Shown: positions 25,195 to 34,817, counted from the stretch's first letter. The stretch: DNA of 64,000 bases from Desulfovermiculus sp041686195 (GCA_041686195.1 JAWLEI010000006.1:1-64000), one strand, 5' to 3'. The notes: generated by a model not told the origin, from the sequence alone. Numbers and translations are program-made.

Positions 25195-25971
25195 ATGAAG
25201 AGGAAAATTCAATCAAGTATGAGCGAGCAAAGAAAATCGCGGGCTGATCAGCTATTAATGCACCAGGGTTTGAGCTCGAGCCGGGAACAGGGCAAACGGC
25301 TGATCATGGCCGGGCAGGTGTATATGGTGGATGAAGCTGGTAGTGTCCACCAGATCAGCAAGTCGGGCACTCTTCTGCCCTGGCATGTCCGCCTGCAGGT
25401 CAGGGAACAGGAAAGATTCGTCAGCAGGGGCGGAGAGAAGCTGCTCACGGCACTGGAGCACTTTCAACTCCAGGTTCAGGGTGTGGTGGCTCTGGATGTC
25501 GGGGCTTCTACCGGAGGCTTTACAGATTGTCTGCTCCAAGCCGGGGCCTTAAGAGTGTATGCTGTGGATGTCGGATATGGCCAGCTGCATTGGCGTCTGC
25601 GCAATGATAACCGGGTGGTGGTTCTGGAACGGATCAATGTCCGCCATGCAAACCCGGACCTGATTCCTGAGCCCGTGGACCTGGTGGTTATGGACTGCTC
25701 GTTTATCTCTTTGACCAAGGTTCTGCCCCCCTGCCTGCACTGGATGAGGCCCGAGGGGTATGTCTGTGCCCTGATTAAGCCCCAGTTCGAACTTCCCAGG
25801 GGCTCAACAGTTAAGGGAGTGGTCCGCTCCCCGGAGATGGAAGAGGAAGCCGTCTCCCGGGTCATCGGCTTTGCCCGGGAGATCGGGCTGAGATGTTACG
25901 GATATGTACCATCCAGGGTGCGCGGACCCAAAGGAAACCAGGAGTATCTGGCCCTGTTTGCTCTGGAATAG
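25195..25971 (+). CDS. tlyA: TlyA family rRNA 2'-O-methyltransferase
   Basis: 258 residues: an S4 RNA-binding domain (about 14-75) followed by an FtsJ-type Rossmann methyltransferase with the SAM motif DVGASTGGFTDCLL. The catalytic K-D-K-E set is represented by FVSRGGEKL, VVMDCSFI, LIKPQFE and NQEYLALF. It methylates ribosomal cytidines and was historically called hemolysin A. No strong ribosome site exists at ATG 25195; ATG 25219 (giving MSEQRKS...) is a plausible alternative start. Confidence 0.9.
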   Translation: MKRKIQSSMSEQRKSRADQLLMHQGLSSSREQGKRLIMAGQVYMVDEAGSVHQISKSGTLLPWHVRLQVREQERFVSRGGEKLLTALEHFQLQVQGVVALDVGASTGGFTDCLLQAGALRVYAVDVGYGQLHWRLRNDNRVVVLERINVRHANPDLIPEPVDLVVMDCSFISLTKVLPPCLHWMRPEGYVCALIKPQFELPRGSTVKGVVRSPEMEEEAVSRVIGFAREIGLRCYGYVPSRVRGPKGNQEYLALFALE

Positions 25972-25975
25972 GTGT

Positions 25976-26785
25976 TTAGCTTATGATCACTCCGGCATAC
26001 CCCACCACATGAGATCTGTCGCCGATAACATCTCCTGAGGTGGCGTAACGCACAAGTTCAGCCTTTTGTGCACCCAGGGCCAGGGCTGTGTGCAGCCCGA
26101 TGTACATGGGCAGGATGCCGCACATACTGATCCTGTGCCTGGCCACTACCTCCAGGAGCTTTTCCGGGTCCAGGGCTAAAATGGCCTGCAAGGCCAGATC
26201 ATCCTGGCTCTTGGCCTCGTCTTCAGGCAAAAAATGGCTCATATCCGAGCTGACCACCAGGCTGACCCGACTCTCCCAGGTCTTGAGCACCTGAGCCAGA
26301 TTGCCGGCTATTCGTTTGAGTTTCTCCCGATCCGGGAGAGAGATGCATACAGGGACAATTCTGGCCTGCGGGTCCATGGCCCATAAAAAGGGCAACAGGA
26401 CCTCCAGGGAGTGTTCAGCCCGGTGTGCGTCATAGTCCGCAGTGAGGTCCGGATCGGATTGAACCACAGCTTGAGCCAGCTCGGCATCCACCTCCATATG
26501 TGCACCAGGCAGCTCCCATTTGCCGTCAGGCCACACAGCAGCAGACTGACCTTGACCGGTGTGATTGGGACCTAACAGGAGGAGAGTGGGGGCCAGATCC
26601 ACCCGGGCCAGGGTCACCCCGGCTACGTGGCCGGAAAAGATATGCCCGGCATGGGGAAGCATGACCAGCCTGGCCTGGACTTTGTCCCCCCCGGTCTCTG
26701 GCTGTAAGTAATCTCTGACCTTTCCTTCCCATTCACTTTTTGAACCGGGGTAAAACTGCCCGGCCACGACAGGTTTCCTATCCAT
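25976..26785 (-). CDS. Memo/AmmeMemoRadiSam system protein B
   Basis: 269 residues of the MEMO1 family. The opening VAGQFYPGS, the metal-site LPHAGHIFSGHVAG, LGPNHTG, the SDMSHFLPEDEA stretch and the C-terminal CGILPMYIGLH are all present. In bacteria the gene usually accompanies an AMMECR1 and a radical-SAM gene; neither is in the window, so the partner genes are elsewhere or absent. The start is taken as ATG 26785, 8 nt after GGAGG. It is convergent with tlyA with 4 bp between. Confidence 0.92.
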   Translation of the reverse strand: MDRKPVVAGQFYPGSKSEWEGKVRDYLQPETGGDKVQARLVMLPHAGHIFSGHVAGVTLARVDLAPTLLLLGPNHTGQGQSAAVWPDGKWELPGAHMEVDAELAQAVVQSDPDLTADYDAHRAEHSLEVLLPFLWAMDPQARIVPVCISLPDREKLKRIAGNLAQVLKTWESRVSLVVSSDMSHFLPEDEAKSQDDLALQAILALDPEKLLEVVARHRISMCGILPMYIGLHTALALGAQKAELVRYATSGDVIGDRSHVVGYAGVIIS

Positions 26786-26840
26786 ACGCATTCCCTCCAT
26801 TTTGAATAAAGCGTAATACTTCCAGTATGTTTCATATATG

Positions 26841-26908
26841 ATCAATCCGGCAATTCTCTATTTTTGGGGCCGCGTTGGGGCAAAAAAAAATATCTCGGAT
26901 TTGCCGGA
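26841..26908. repeat. Two-hairpin element, copy 4 (rearranged)
   Basis: Its left end ATCAATCCGGCAATT is the reverse complement of the right end of copy 1. A T5-GGGGC/GGGGC-A9 core follows, in which only T5G/CA5 pairs, so the hairpin is degenerate. The right end is GGATTTGCCGGA. It lies just upstream of the Memo gene. Confidence 0.6.
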
Positions 26909-26916
26909 GTCCAAGC

Positions 26917-27095
26917 TCGTATGAAACAAGATTTTACACCCCAGATGGGCCTGCCCTTGAGGGCAAGGGCGGCCTACTGGTGGCCCGGCTTTTGGGTAGG
27001 GCGGGCTTGACCCCAAGCCCAGCCCTTTTCATACTCAGTTTCTTTCTTGATCAAGCTGGGCGTCTGCCGCCAGTGGCGGGGCTGAAACCTGACAC
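26917..27095 (+). repeat. Composite intergenic repeat, copy B
   Basis: It begins CGTATGAAACAAG-ATTTTACAC, continues GGGCCTGCCCTTGAGGGCAA, GGCGGCCTACTGG, GTAGGGCGGGCTTG, CAGCCCTTTTCATACTC, GTTTCTTTCTTGATCAA, and ends CCGCCAGTGGCGG ... ACCTGACAC. Copy D (46.6 kb, inverted) matches almost word for word. A 119-codon open frame crosses it but is not credible as a gene. The rest of 26909-27306 holds only the short leader of the next gene. Confidence 0.8.
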
Positions 27096-27306
27096 ATGTG
27101 GGGCTTATGTCATCTTGGTTCTTGAAGAGCAATGTCTTGAAAGTCAGCAATATTTCATGTTCTCTTATGTTTGCTCAAAGCAAGACTCGGGTCAAGTTGT
27201 GCTTGGACATTACAAGAAAATCATTGTAGCCTGATTTCGGAAAAACCAAACATTCTGGCCTGATTGAAATAGCGAGATACGCGAAAAAAAAGGTGAGACC
27301 GAAACG

Positions 27307-30300
27307 ATGCATGCACACATCCATTTTGGTTTGGACGTGGGATCAGGAACAGCCAAGGGCGTAGCCCTGGATGGTGATACGCAAGTCTGTTTTTCAGCCT
27401 ATCGGCCGACCCAAGGACGGCCTATGCAAACCGCCCTGGATATCCTGCAGGGCCTGGAAGAAACATATGCCCCGGAGCAAATAGCCAGCCTGACTTGCAC
27501 CGGAACCGGGGGAAAACGCATTGCCGCTTTGCTGGAAGTGGGCTTTGTAAATGAAATCATTTGCCATGCCAAGGGAGTGGAACAGTTTTTCCCCCAGGCC
27601 AGAACCATAATCGATATAGGCGGGGAAGATGCAAAATTGATCATTGTCCGCCCAGGGGACAAGGGCCGTTTGTCCATACACGACTTTGCCTTAAATACAG
27701 TATGCGCTGCAGGCACCGGCGCCTTTCTGGAGCAGCAGGCAGCCAGGCTGGGCTACGACATTGAGACGTTTTCCCGGCTGGCTGAACAGGCAGCCAATGT
27801 ACCGACCATCGCCGGAAGATGTACGGTTTTTGCGAAATCGGACATGATCCACCTGCAGCAAAACGGGGTGTTAGATGATGAAATCATTGCCGGCCTGTGC
27901 TTTGCCATTGTCCGCAACTTAAAAACCAATATTGCCAAGGGCAAAGAGATTGTCCCTCCCCTGGTCTTTCAGGGCGGTGTGGCTGCCAACCTGGGGGTGC
28001 GGCGGGCCATTCTGGAGCTTTTGGTTGACAGTCCGGATAACTTGATTATTCCGGAGCATTTTAGAGTCATGGGCGCAGTGGGTGCGGCCCTGCAGGGTCA
28101 GGAAGAGAAACAAGCCCGTGGTTACCCTGGACTAGCGGCCCTGCAGAAGGCTTTGAGCCAAAAACAGCCAACCACGCACCGCCTTCCGCCCTTGAGTGGG
28201 GTGAAAGGGCCACAGGAGGCTGAACAGGCCCTGTCTGGTCCTGTCCGGCCTGCAGCCCGGACAGGGCAGCGGGAAGTCATACTGGGTATTGATGTGGGGT
28301 CTGTGACCACCAAGATGGTTCTGCTCGATGCGCAGGCCACCCGAGATGGAGTGCTTCAGGTGCTGGCTAAGACCTATCTTTCCACTTCCGGCCGGCCGTT
28401 GCAGGCCATTGCCACCGGCCTGCAGAAGCTGCAAGACCAGGGCCCGGAACAGATGAAGGTCCAGGCCGTAGGCAGCACAGGCTCCGGCCGGGCACTATGT
28501 TCTGCCTATGTCGGCGGGGATGTGGTCCGCAACGAGATCAGTGCCCAGGCCGCAGCCGCCACCTGGCTGGCCCCGGATGTGGATACCATATTCGAGATCG
28601 GAGGCCAGGATTCAAAGTATATCCGCCTGGACAATGGGGTGATTACCGATTTTGCCATGAACAAGGTCTGTGCCGCTGGGACGGGCTCGTTTCTGGAAGA
28701 ACAGTCCCACCGCTTAGGCATATCAGTGCAGGAGTTCGGAGATCTGGCCCTGTCCGCTCCGGCCCCGGTAAAAATGGGCGAACGGTGCACTGTATTTATG
28801 CAGTCCGACCTGGTGCATTATCAGCAGCAGGCAGTGGAAAAGGCCGATCTTGCGGCTGGATTATGTCATGCCATAGTGGCCAACTACTTAAACAAGGTCG
28901 TGGAACAGCGGTCCATAGGCCACAAGATCTTTTTCCAGGGCGGGACGGCATTAAATCATGGCATCACAGCCGCCTTCACCCAGGTCCTGGGGCGGGAGGT
29001 TATTGTCCCGGAACATAATGAGGTCACCGGAGCCATTGGAGTAGCTCTTCTGGCCCAGCGCCAGCACCAGGGATCCAGTACATTTCTGGGTTTTGATCTC
29101 TCCTGGCGCGAGGCCCAGACGAAATATTTTACCTGCTCAGGCTGTGCCAATGCCTGCGAGGTGCAGAAAATCATCTTCCAGGGCCAGTCAAAACCCCTGT
29201 ATTTCGGCCATCGGTGTGAGCGTTACGACCAGGTCGCGGTCGCAGGCCGGGATGAGATCCTGGATGGCGTTCAGAAAAGACATGAGCTAATAAGCGCGTA
29301 TGCCCGCAGCAGCCAGACGCAAGATTCGCAGGCCAAGCGGATCGGCCTGCCCAGGTGCCTCTTTTTTCAGGAATGGCTTCCCTTTTTCAGTACCTTGTTT
29401 TCCGAGCTTGGCCTGGAGGTGGTCTGCAGTGAGTCCACCACCCGCAAACAGATCAGCATTGGTTCAGAGCGCATGGCCACAGAGGCCTGTCTGCCCATGA
29501 AGGCGGCCCATGGGCATGTCCAGGACCTCATTGCCAAGGGGGTGAGTACGATCTTTTTGCCTCAGATCCGTGAACTGCCCGCCTGGCCTGGCTCGAATCA
29601 GACCGGGAATATCTGTCCCTATGTCCAGTCTCTGCCCTGGGTCATCCGCTCAGCCTTTGCCCTGGATACAAAGGGGATTACGCTTCTCTCTCCTGTTTTG
29701 CGTTTGGGCAATGGCGTGACTGAAGACCTGCGCCAATGGAAGGACCTGGCCCGAACTCTGAACCTGCCTTGGCGGAGGATGCGCACGGCCCTGGACCGGG
29801 CTGAGCAGGCTCAGAGAGAGTTTGCCGCCAGGCTGCGTGAATACGGACAACAGGTTCTGCAGCGGGTAGAGGGCGGAGAAAGAGCGGTGCTGCTCATTGG
29901 CCGGCCATACAACGCCCTGGACCCGGGCATGAACATGAATGTGCCGACCAAGCTGCGCAAGCTGGGGATGCCTGTCATTCCCCTGGACTGCCTTCCCCTG
30001 GATGAAGCCGGTCAGGACGGTTCTCTGGATCAGATGTATTGGGCCTTTGGCAAGAGAATTTTGGCCGCAGGGAGTCTTTTGGCCGCGTATCCGGGGTTGA
30101 TTCCTGTATTTATTACCAATTTCTCCTGCGGGCCGGATGCATTTATTCTGCACTTTTTTGAGCGCCAGATGGGAAGTCGGCCTTTTCTGGAGCTCGAGAT
30201 CGATGAGCACACTGCAGACGCTGGAGTGCTCACTAGGCTGGAGGCCTTTCTGGACAGTGCGGTGAGCGGGAGACAGGAAATAACAGCCACACCGCCCTTT

Positions 30301-31506
30301 ATCCATTCAGTCAAAGGATTTCATCGGGACCGGACTTTGTACATGCCGCCCATGACTGACCATCTGCATGCCTTTGTGGCCGCCTTTCAGGCCAATGGGG
30401 TGGATGCCAGGCTGCTGCCGGCCTCGGATGAACAGAGTCTGAATCTGGGCCGCAAATACACCAAGGGCAAGGAGTGTCTGCCTGCAGTCCTGACCACCGG
30501 TGATATCCTCAAAGCGGTTCAGGCCCCTGATTTTGATCCAAGCCGGGCGGCGTTCTTTATGCCTGCAGCCGGAGGGCCCTGTCGTTTTGGGCTCTATCAT
30601 CAACTGCATCGTCTGGTCCTCAATGAGATCGGGATGACCCAGGTTCCGGTCTTTTCTCCCCAACAGGGCAGTACCCTGTATCAGGACCTCGGTGTGGTCA
30701 GCAAAGATTTTGCCAAGCTGGCCTGGAAAGGGGTGGTGGCTGTGGACCTGCTGCTCAAGCTCTCTTTGGAAACCAGGCCCTATGTCCAGGATGTTGCAGA
30801 GTGTGAATCCTTATATCAGAAGTGGCTGCAGACTATCAGCAACGTTGTGGCCGGCAATGAAGATCTGCGGCCGGTGGTGCGGCAGGCGGCGGATGAATTC
30901 GCCCTCCTGCCCCGGAGGCAAAAAAATTCCAAACCGGTCGTGGGTATTGTGGGTGAGATTTATGTCCGTTCCAATCCCTTTGCCAATGAATATCTGATCC
31001 AGCGACTGGAAGATCTGGGTATGGAGGCCTGGCTGCCGACCATTGGGGAATGGATCCATTATGTGAACCATAACGGCAAAAAACAGGCCATACGTAACCG
31101 GCAGTTCAAGGCCTGGCTGAAACTGGAATTGGAATCGCTGATTCAGGGCCGCTTGGAACGCTCTTTGCTGCAGGCCGGGAACGGATGGCTGCGTTCTCTC
31201 CCCGAGCCGGAAACCAAAGAGCTCCTGGCTGCGGCCAGTCCATATCTTTCACCAGAGTTCGAGGGCGAAGCCGTGCTCAGCATTGGCAAGAGTGTCGATT
31301 ACCTGGAAAAGAAGGTACAAGGGCTGATCAATGTCATGCCTTTTACCTGCATGCCCGGAGGAGTGGTGGACGCTCTTTTGCCCAGGCTGAGGCAAAAGGC
31401 TTCCATTCCCATGCTCTCCCTGGCCTATGACGGGCAGACCGAGACCAATATCCAGAACCGGTTAGAGGCCTTTGCCCATCAGGTCAGGCAGAGGGTGGGG
31501 GATTGA
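27307..31506 (+). CDS. Fused acyl-CoA dehydratase/reductase activase with HgdB-like C-terminal half
   Basis: 1399 residues. Two tandem BcrAD/BadFG ATPase domains start at residues 8 (LDVGSGTAKG) and about 325 (ILGIDVGSVTTKM). Both carry the two cysteines that hold the bridging [4Fe-4S]: VCAAGTGAF and GRCTVF in the first, VCAAGTGSF and ERCTVF in the second. The remainder resembles DUF2229/HgdB-like proteins, with GRPYNALDPGMN, TEACLPMKAAHGH, KECLPAVLTTGD, VGEIYVRSNPFANE and a final TCMPGG. Known activators use ATP to drive an electron into 2-hydroxyacyl-CoA dehydratases or class I benzoyl-CoA reductases; fused proteins of this size have unproven substrates. ATG 27307 lies 9 nt after AAGGTGAG. 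No dehydratase genes are adjacent. Confidence 0.9.
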   Translation: MHAHIHFGLDVGSGTAKGVALDGDTQVCFSAYRPTQGRPMQTALDILQGLEETYAPEQIASLTCTGTGGKRIAALLEVGFVNEIICHAKGVEQFFPQARTIIDIGGEDAKLIIVRPGDKGRLSIHDFALNTVCAAGTGAFLEQQAARLGYDIETFSRLAEQAANVPTIAGRCTVFAKSDMIHLQQNGVLDDEIIAGLCFAIVRNLKTNIAKGKEIVPPLVFQGGVAANLGVRRAILELLVDSPDNLIIPEHFRVMGAVGAALQGQEEKQARGYPGLAALQKALSQKQPTTHRLPPLSGVKGPQEAEQALSGPVRPAARTGQREVILGIDVGSVTTKMVLLDAQATRDGVLQVLAKTYLSTSGRPLQAIATGLQKLQDQGPEQMKVQAVGSTGSGRALCSAYVGGDVVRNEISAQAAAATWLAPDVDTIFEIGGQDSKYIRLDNGVITDFAMNKVCAAGTGSFLEEQSHRLGISVQEFGDLALSAPAPVKMGERCTVFMQSDLVHYQQQAVEKADLAAGLCHAIVANYLNKVVEQRSIGHKIFFQGGTALNHGITAAFTQVLGREVIVPEHNEVTGAIGVALLAQRQHQGSSTFLGFDLSWREAQTKYFTCSGCANACEVQKIIFQGQSKPLYFGHRCERYDQVAVAGRDEILDGVQKRHELISAYARSSQTQDSQAKRIGLPRCLFFQEWLPFFSTLFSELGLEVVCSESTTRKQISIGSERMATEACLPMKAAHGHVQDLIAKGVSTIFLPQIRELPAWPGSNQTGNICPYVQSLPWVIRSAFALDTKGITLLSPVLRLGNGVTEDLRQWKDLARTLNLPWRRMRTALDRAEQAQREFAARLREYGQQVLQRVEGGERAVLLIGRPYNALDPGMNMNVPTKLRKLGMPVIPLDCLPLDEAGQDGSLDQMYWAFGKRILAAGSLLAAYPGLIPVFITNFSCGPDAFILHFFERQMGSRPFLELEIDEHTADAGVLTRLEAFLDSAVSGRQEITATPPFIHSVKGFHRDRTLYMPPMTDHLHAFVAAFQANGVDARLLPASDEQSLNLGRKYTKGKECLPAVLTTGDILKAVQAPDFDPSRAAFFMPAAGGPCRFGLYHQLHRLVLNEIGMTQVPVFSPQQGSTLYQDLGVVSKDFAKLAWKGVVAVDLLLKLSLETRPYVQDVAECESLYQKWLQTISNVVAGNEDLRPVVRQAADEFALLPRRQKNSKPVVGIVGEIYVRSNPFANEYLIQRLEDLGMEAWLPTIGEWIHYVNHNGKKQAIRNRQFKAWLKLELESLIQGRLERSLLQAGNGWLRSLPEPETKELLAAASPYLSPEFEGEAVLSIGKSVDYLEKKVQGLINVMPFTCMPGGVVDALLPRLRQKASIPMLSLAYDGQTETNIQNRLEAFAHQVRQRVGD

Positions 31507-31517
31507 AGAAGAAACTT

Positions 31518-31640
31518 TAAATCACAAATTCCAAATTCCAAACAATCAGAGGGAAATTCGAAATTCCAAACTTGAAACGAAGATAGAGAAAAGAGGAGGT
31601 CCGCAGGAGCGGACAACGGCCGCTCCTGCGATCTTTTTTC
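31518..31640. repeat. AAATTC-rich word repeat and GC-rich inverted repeat
   Basis: AAATTCCAAATTCCAAA and GAGGGAAATTCGAAATTCC are followed by an inverted pair around GGAGCGG/CCGCTCC. This gap between the activase gene and iorB contains no gene. Similar words lie at 21.45 kb. Confidence 0.45.
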
Positions 31641-31643
31641 CCA

Positions 31644-32234
31644 TCACTGTTCCCTGGCTGCATCGAATCCGAGCTGGGAGGCCTGGAGGTTGATGTCTAC
31701 GATCTTGGCCGGCAGGTGGTTTTTGACCGCCTGCTGCAAGGCCTGGAGGGAGAAGGGTTCCACCCCGGCCGCACAGAGGGCCCCCAGAAGAACCATGTTC
31801 GCGCTTTGGACCGTCCCGGCTTGGGCGGCCAGGCTTTTACAGGGCACAAAGCTGGCCCGGTTGGTGCATTTCCTGCTGCTGGCCTCCACAGTATCCAGAT
31901 CCGGATACGTCTCCTGGCCTGAGCTGACCCCTACAGGCACTGTGGGTTCGGTATTGCTGACCAGGATTCCGCCCCGGTGCAGATAGGGCAGGGCGCGCAG
32001 GGTTTCTAAGGGTTCAAAGCCAAGCAGAACATCGGCCTCTCCCGGAGCGATTTTAGGGCTCATATACCCACCCAAAAGCAAGGCTGATTCCACTATCCCT
32101 CCTCGCTGGGCCATGCCGTGGATTTCTCCGGCGCAGAGGTAAATGCCCCGGTCCATAGCCACCAGTCCCAGAAGATTGGTGGCCGTGAGGGTGCCCTGTC
32201 CGCCGACACCGGCCAAAAAAACGCGCACTTTCAT
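31644..32234 (-). CDS. iorB: Indolepyruvate:ferredoxin oxidoreductase beta subunit
   Basis: 196 residues of the gamma-type domain of 2-oxoacid:ferredoxin oxidoreductases (GVGGQGTLTATNLLG, EIHGMAQRGGIV, NMVLLGAL). With IorA it oxidises aryl pyruvates from aromatic amino acids to aryl-acetyl-CoA, passing electrons to ferredoxin, or runs in reverse for synthesis. The start is ATG 32234 with AGGAG 8 nt upstream and 4 nt after the iorA stop, so it is cotranscribed. Confidence 0.94.
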   Translation of the reverse strand: MKVRVFLAGVGGQGTLTATNLLGLVAMDRGIYLCAGEIHGMAQRGGIVESALLLGGYMSPKIAPGEADVLLGFEPLETLRALPYLHRGGILVSNTEPTVPVGVSSGQETYPDLDTVEASSRKCTNRASFVPCKSLAAQAGTVQSANMVLLGALCAAGVEPFSLQALQQAVKNHLPAKIVDINLQASQLGFDAAREQ

Positions 32235-32238
32235 TCTC

Positions 32239-34077
32239 TTAGCTCCTTTTCCTGGCTTTAATGGTCGGAGAAATCTGCACACAGAGCATGCACCCGGTAC
32301 AGAGGTGGTCATCAATCCGTATTTCCCCATCCTGGACATAAAAGGCCGGACAGGCCAACTCCTCGAGGCAGCGGCGGACGTCCTCGTTTTGCTCAGCCAC
32401 ATAGGCAGTCTGGAGATTCTGTCTGCCCAGGGTCCGGCGGGCAAAGAGAACACAGGGTTCCCTGGCAATGATGACCCGCACTCCGGACATCTCTTTGTAG
32501 GCATGCAGGGTTTCCAGGCTCTTTTTCAGGTTCGAGGGCCGAATGGTGCTGACCTCCTGTACCCCGCAGCCGCGGACCACCTGCTCAATATCTACCAGGG
32601 AGGGATTCGGACCGAAGCGGGTCTGAGCTACACCTGGATGCGGCTGATGACCGGTCATGGCCGTGGTTTCATTGTCCAGGATGATGAGCAGGAGATCATG
32701 CTGATTATGGACCGCGTTGATCAATCCGGTAATTCCAGAATGAAAGAAGGTGGAGTCCCCGATATACGCCACCACCGGTCGAGCCGTGGCCTGCGCCATC
32801 CCTGTGCCGCCGGAGACCGAAGAACCCATGCACAGTAAAAAGTCAGCAGCCCGCAGAGGGGGGAGAAACCCCAGGGTGTAACAGCCGATATCTGAGGAGT
32901 AGATGGCAGCATCCCCAAAGACCTGGCGCACGGCATAGTACATGGAGCGATGGGAGCATCCTGGGCACAGGTTTGGAGGCCGGCCGGGCAGGTTTTCCTG
33001 GCTGGGGCACAGATCGGGTTCTTCTGGCCCATGTCCCAGAAAGCGGAGCAGGGCTTGGCGTACAGCCTGAGTGGAGTATTCACCCAGCCGGGTCAAGTGG
33101 TCATCCTTGCCCTGGACCTGGACATCCAGGCTGTGCTTTTGACACAATATGCGCACCTGTTCTTCCAGGATGGGCTCCAGCTCTTCCAGAATCAGGACAG
33201 ACTCTACTCTTTGCAGCAGGTCAAGCATGGCCTGTTCCGGGAAGGGATGAGTAATTCCCAGCTCCAAGACCTGAAACGAGCCGGCCAACTCCAGATCGGA
33301 CAGGGCATCGTGCAGATAGGCCCGGGAAATGCCGGAGGCGATGATACCTTGCTTTCCCTGGCCGGAGTGTCTGGTCCAGGAAGACTGTTCGATTTCGGCC
33401 TGAATGGAGGACAGGGCTTGCAGCAGGGCAGGATGACGCTGGCGGGCGATAGCTGGCAAAGGGACGAACCTGGATGGGTTTTTGCTAAAGGTTCCCCGAG
33501 GCTGAGCTGGACGCAGGGGGCCGAAAACAACCGGGCCCCGAAGATGGTTGATCCGGGTCGTGGTCCGGAGGAGCACCGGTTGCTGCCATTTGGCGGACAG
33601 GAGCAGGGCGTCCCTGGTCATGTCCTTGGCTTCCTGGGCCGAGGCAGGTTCAAAACAGGGCATCCCGGCCAGCCGGGCGTAATAACGGTTATCCTGTTCG
33701 TTCTGGCTGGAATGGCAACCGGGATCATCCGCGCTGAGCAGGACCAGACCGCCAGGGGTGCCGATATAGGCCAGAGTCATCAGGGGGTCTGCGGCTACAT
33801 TGACCCCCACATGTTTCATGGTCACCAGAGTTGGAACTCCGCCGAGAGCAGCGCCCCCGCCAACTTCCAGGGCCACTTTTTCGTTGACAGAATATTCAAA
33901 ATAAAAATTTCCTTCTCCGGACAGGCCGAAAAAAGTATCCGGGACCTCAGAAGACGGAGTGCCGGGATAGCAGGTTACACATCCCACCCCAGCTTCCAGG
34001 GCTCCCCGGGCAATCGCCTCATTGCCCAGCAGAAGATGGGTTGATCCCTGTTCAGCTGTCAAAAGAGAATGCGTCAT
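32239..34077 (-). CDS. iorA: Indolepyruvate:ferredoxin oxidoreductase alpha subunit
   Basis: 612 residues: an N-terminal pyrimidine-binding TPP domain, a middle transketolase-C domain, and a TPP-binding domain (GDSTFFHSGITGLINAVHN). The C-terminal ferredoxin part is shortened. It reads CTGCMLCVQISP, so the fourth cysteine of the motif is serine, and only one cluster motif remains where archaeal IorA has two. A further cysteine pair (RCLEELAC) lies 20 residues earlier and might complete the cluster. ATG 34077 has GAGGTGA 7 nt upstream. Confidence 0.95.
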   Translation of the reverse strand: MTHSLLTAEQGSTHLLLGNEAIARGALEAGVGCVTCYPGTPSSEVPDTFFGLSGEGNFYFEYSVNEKVALEVGGGAALGGVPTLVTMKHVGVNVAADPLMTLAYIGTPGGLVLLSADDPGCHSSQNEQDNRYYARLAGMPCFEPASAQEAKDMTRDALLLSAKWQQPVLLRTTTRINHLRGPVVFGPLRPAQPRGTFSKNPSRFVPLPAIARQRHPALLQALSSIQAEIEQSSWTRHSGQGKQGIIASGISRAYLHDALSDLELAGSFQVLELGITHPFPEQAMLDLLQRVESVLILEELEPILEEQVRILCQKHSLDVQVQGKDDHLTRLGEYSTQAVRQALLRFLGHGPEEPDLCPSQENLPGRPPNLCPGCSHRSMYYAVRQVFGDAAIYSSDIGCYTLGFLPPLRAADFLLCMGSSVSGGTGMAQATARPVVAYIGDSTFFHSGITGLINAVHNQHDLLLIILDNETTAMTGHQPHPGVAQTRFGPNPSLVDIEQVVRGCGVQEVSTIRPSNLKKSLETLHAYKEMSGVRVIIAREPCVLFARRTLGRQNLQTAYVAEQNEDVRRCLEELACPAFYVQDGEIRIDDHLCTGCMLCVQISPTIKARKRS

Positions 34078-34136
34078 AATCAGCTCACCTCAGGTATGAA
34101 GTTTTTTTTCGTTTGAAAATTCAATGTTTTTGGGTT

Positions 34137-34817
34137 TTATGACTCTTGCGAGTTCACTTTGTCTTTCATGAGCGTAATTTTGTGCTCAATAAATTCATCC
34201 CGCTGGGACGTGAGGTCTGCCATCTTGGCGACCTTTTGATAAGCCGCAAGGGCCGTTTCCCAGTTCTCAGCCTTTTCGGCAATCGTAGCCATCTTGAGGT
34301 TTAAATTGCGCTGATAGCGTTCAGGGGCCTGGGAGGCATTATCCTGCAGTAGATCCAGGGCCTGTGCATTCTTGTCCTGACCGGCCAGGGCAGAGGCTTG
34401 ACCCAGGACAGCAATTATCTGCAGATCCTGGTCTGTGGAATCTTTTCGAATATGCTGCCAATGGGAGGCTGCCCGATCAAAAAGCTCTTCCTGCATGCAT
34501 AATCTGGCCAGCTGCAGACGCAGGCCGGTCTTCATTTCTTTCGGGGCCTGGGGTAAAAATTCTGCCAGGGATTCAATCCTGGCCTGCCCTTGTTCTTCGG
34601 TCATAATTTGGTCGACGCTTTGCTGTGCATTGCGCAGAGTGCGGTCTTTGTAGTAGGAGTAGCCGCTAAACAGGGCGGCAATAACAATGATAGCGGCCAG
34701 AACAAGGCCAATGATCTTGATATTTTCGGTGACAAACCTGGTCCACCCGGAAGCCGGGGGCACGTTGGTCTGAGCGGCTTTGTTTTCCGGGGTCTGATCT
34801 TGACGGGAAGCGGACAT
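34137..34817 (-). CDS. Membrane-anchored TPR-like protein (YfgM family)
   Basis: 226 residues: a short polar N-terminus, one membrane helix (about 35-55), and TPR-like helices in the remainder. This is the layout of YfgM/BamB-adjacent translocon ancillary proteins. The start is ATG 34817, 6 nt after AAGGAG; upstream in-frame codons lack a ribosome site. It precedes iorA on the same strand by 59 bp, which may be coincidental. The function is inferred from architecture only. Confidence 0.75.
   Translation of the reverse strand: MSASRQDQTPENKAAQTNVPPASGWTRFVTENIKIIGLVLAAIIVIAALFSGYSYYKDRTLRNAQQSVDQIMTEEQGQARIESLAEFLPQAPKEMKTGLRLQLARLCMQEELFDRAASHWQHIRKDSTDQDLQIIAVLGQASALAGQDKNAQALDLLQDNASQAPERYQRNLNLKMATIAEKAENWETALAAYQKVAKMADLTSQRDEFIEHKITLMKDKVNSQES

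Noticed and set aside
26875..27234. 119-codon open frame on the + strand
   Set aside because: It runs through copy B of the composite repeat and the leader of the activase gene; composition and position fit repeat sequence, not a gene.
27307..31506. 2-hydroxyglutaryl-CoA dehydratase as a specific function
   Set aside because: Only the activator-like and HgdB-like parts are present, no partner enzyme or substrate evidence is in the window.
32950..34044. 364-codon open frame opposite iorA
   Set aside because: Lies wholly on the antisense of a well-supported gene and lacks any domain.
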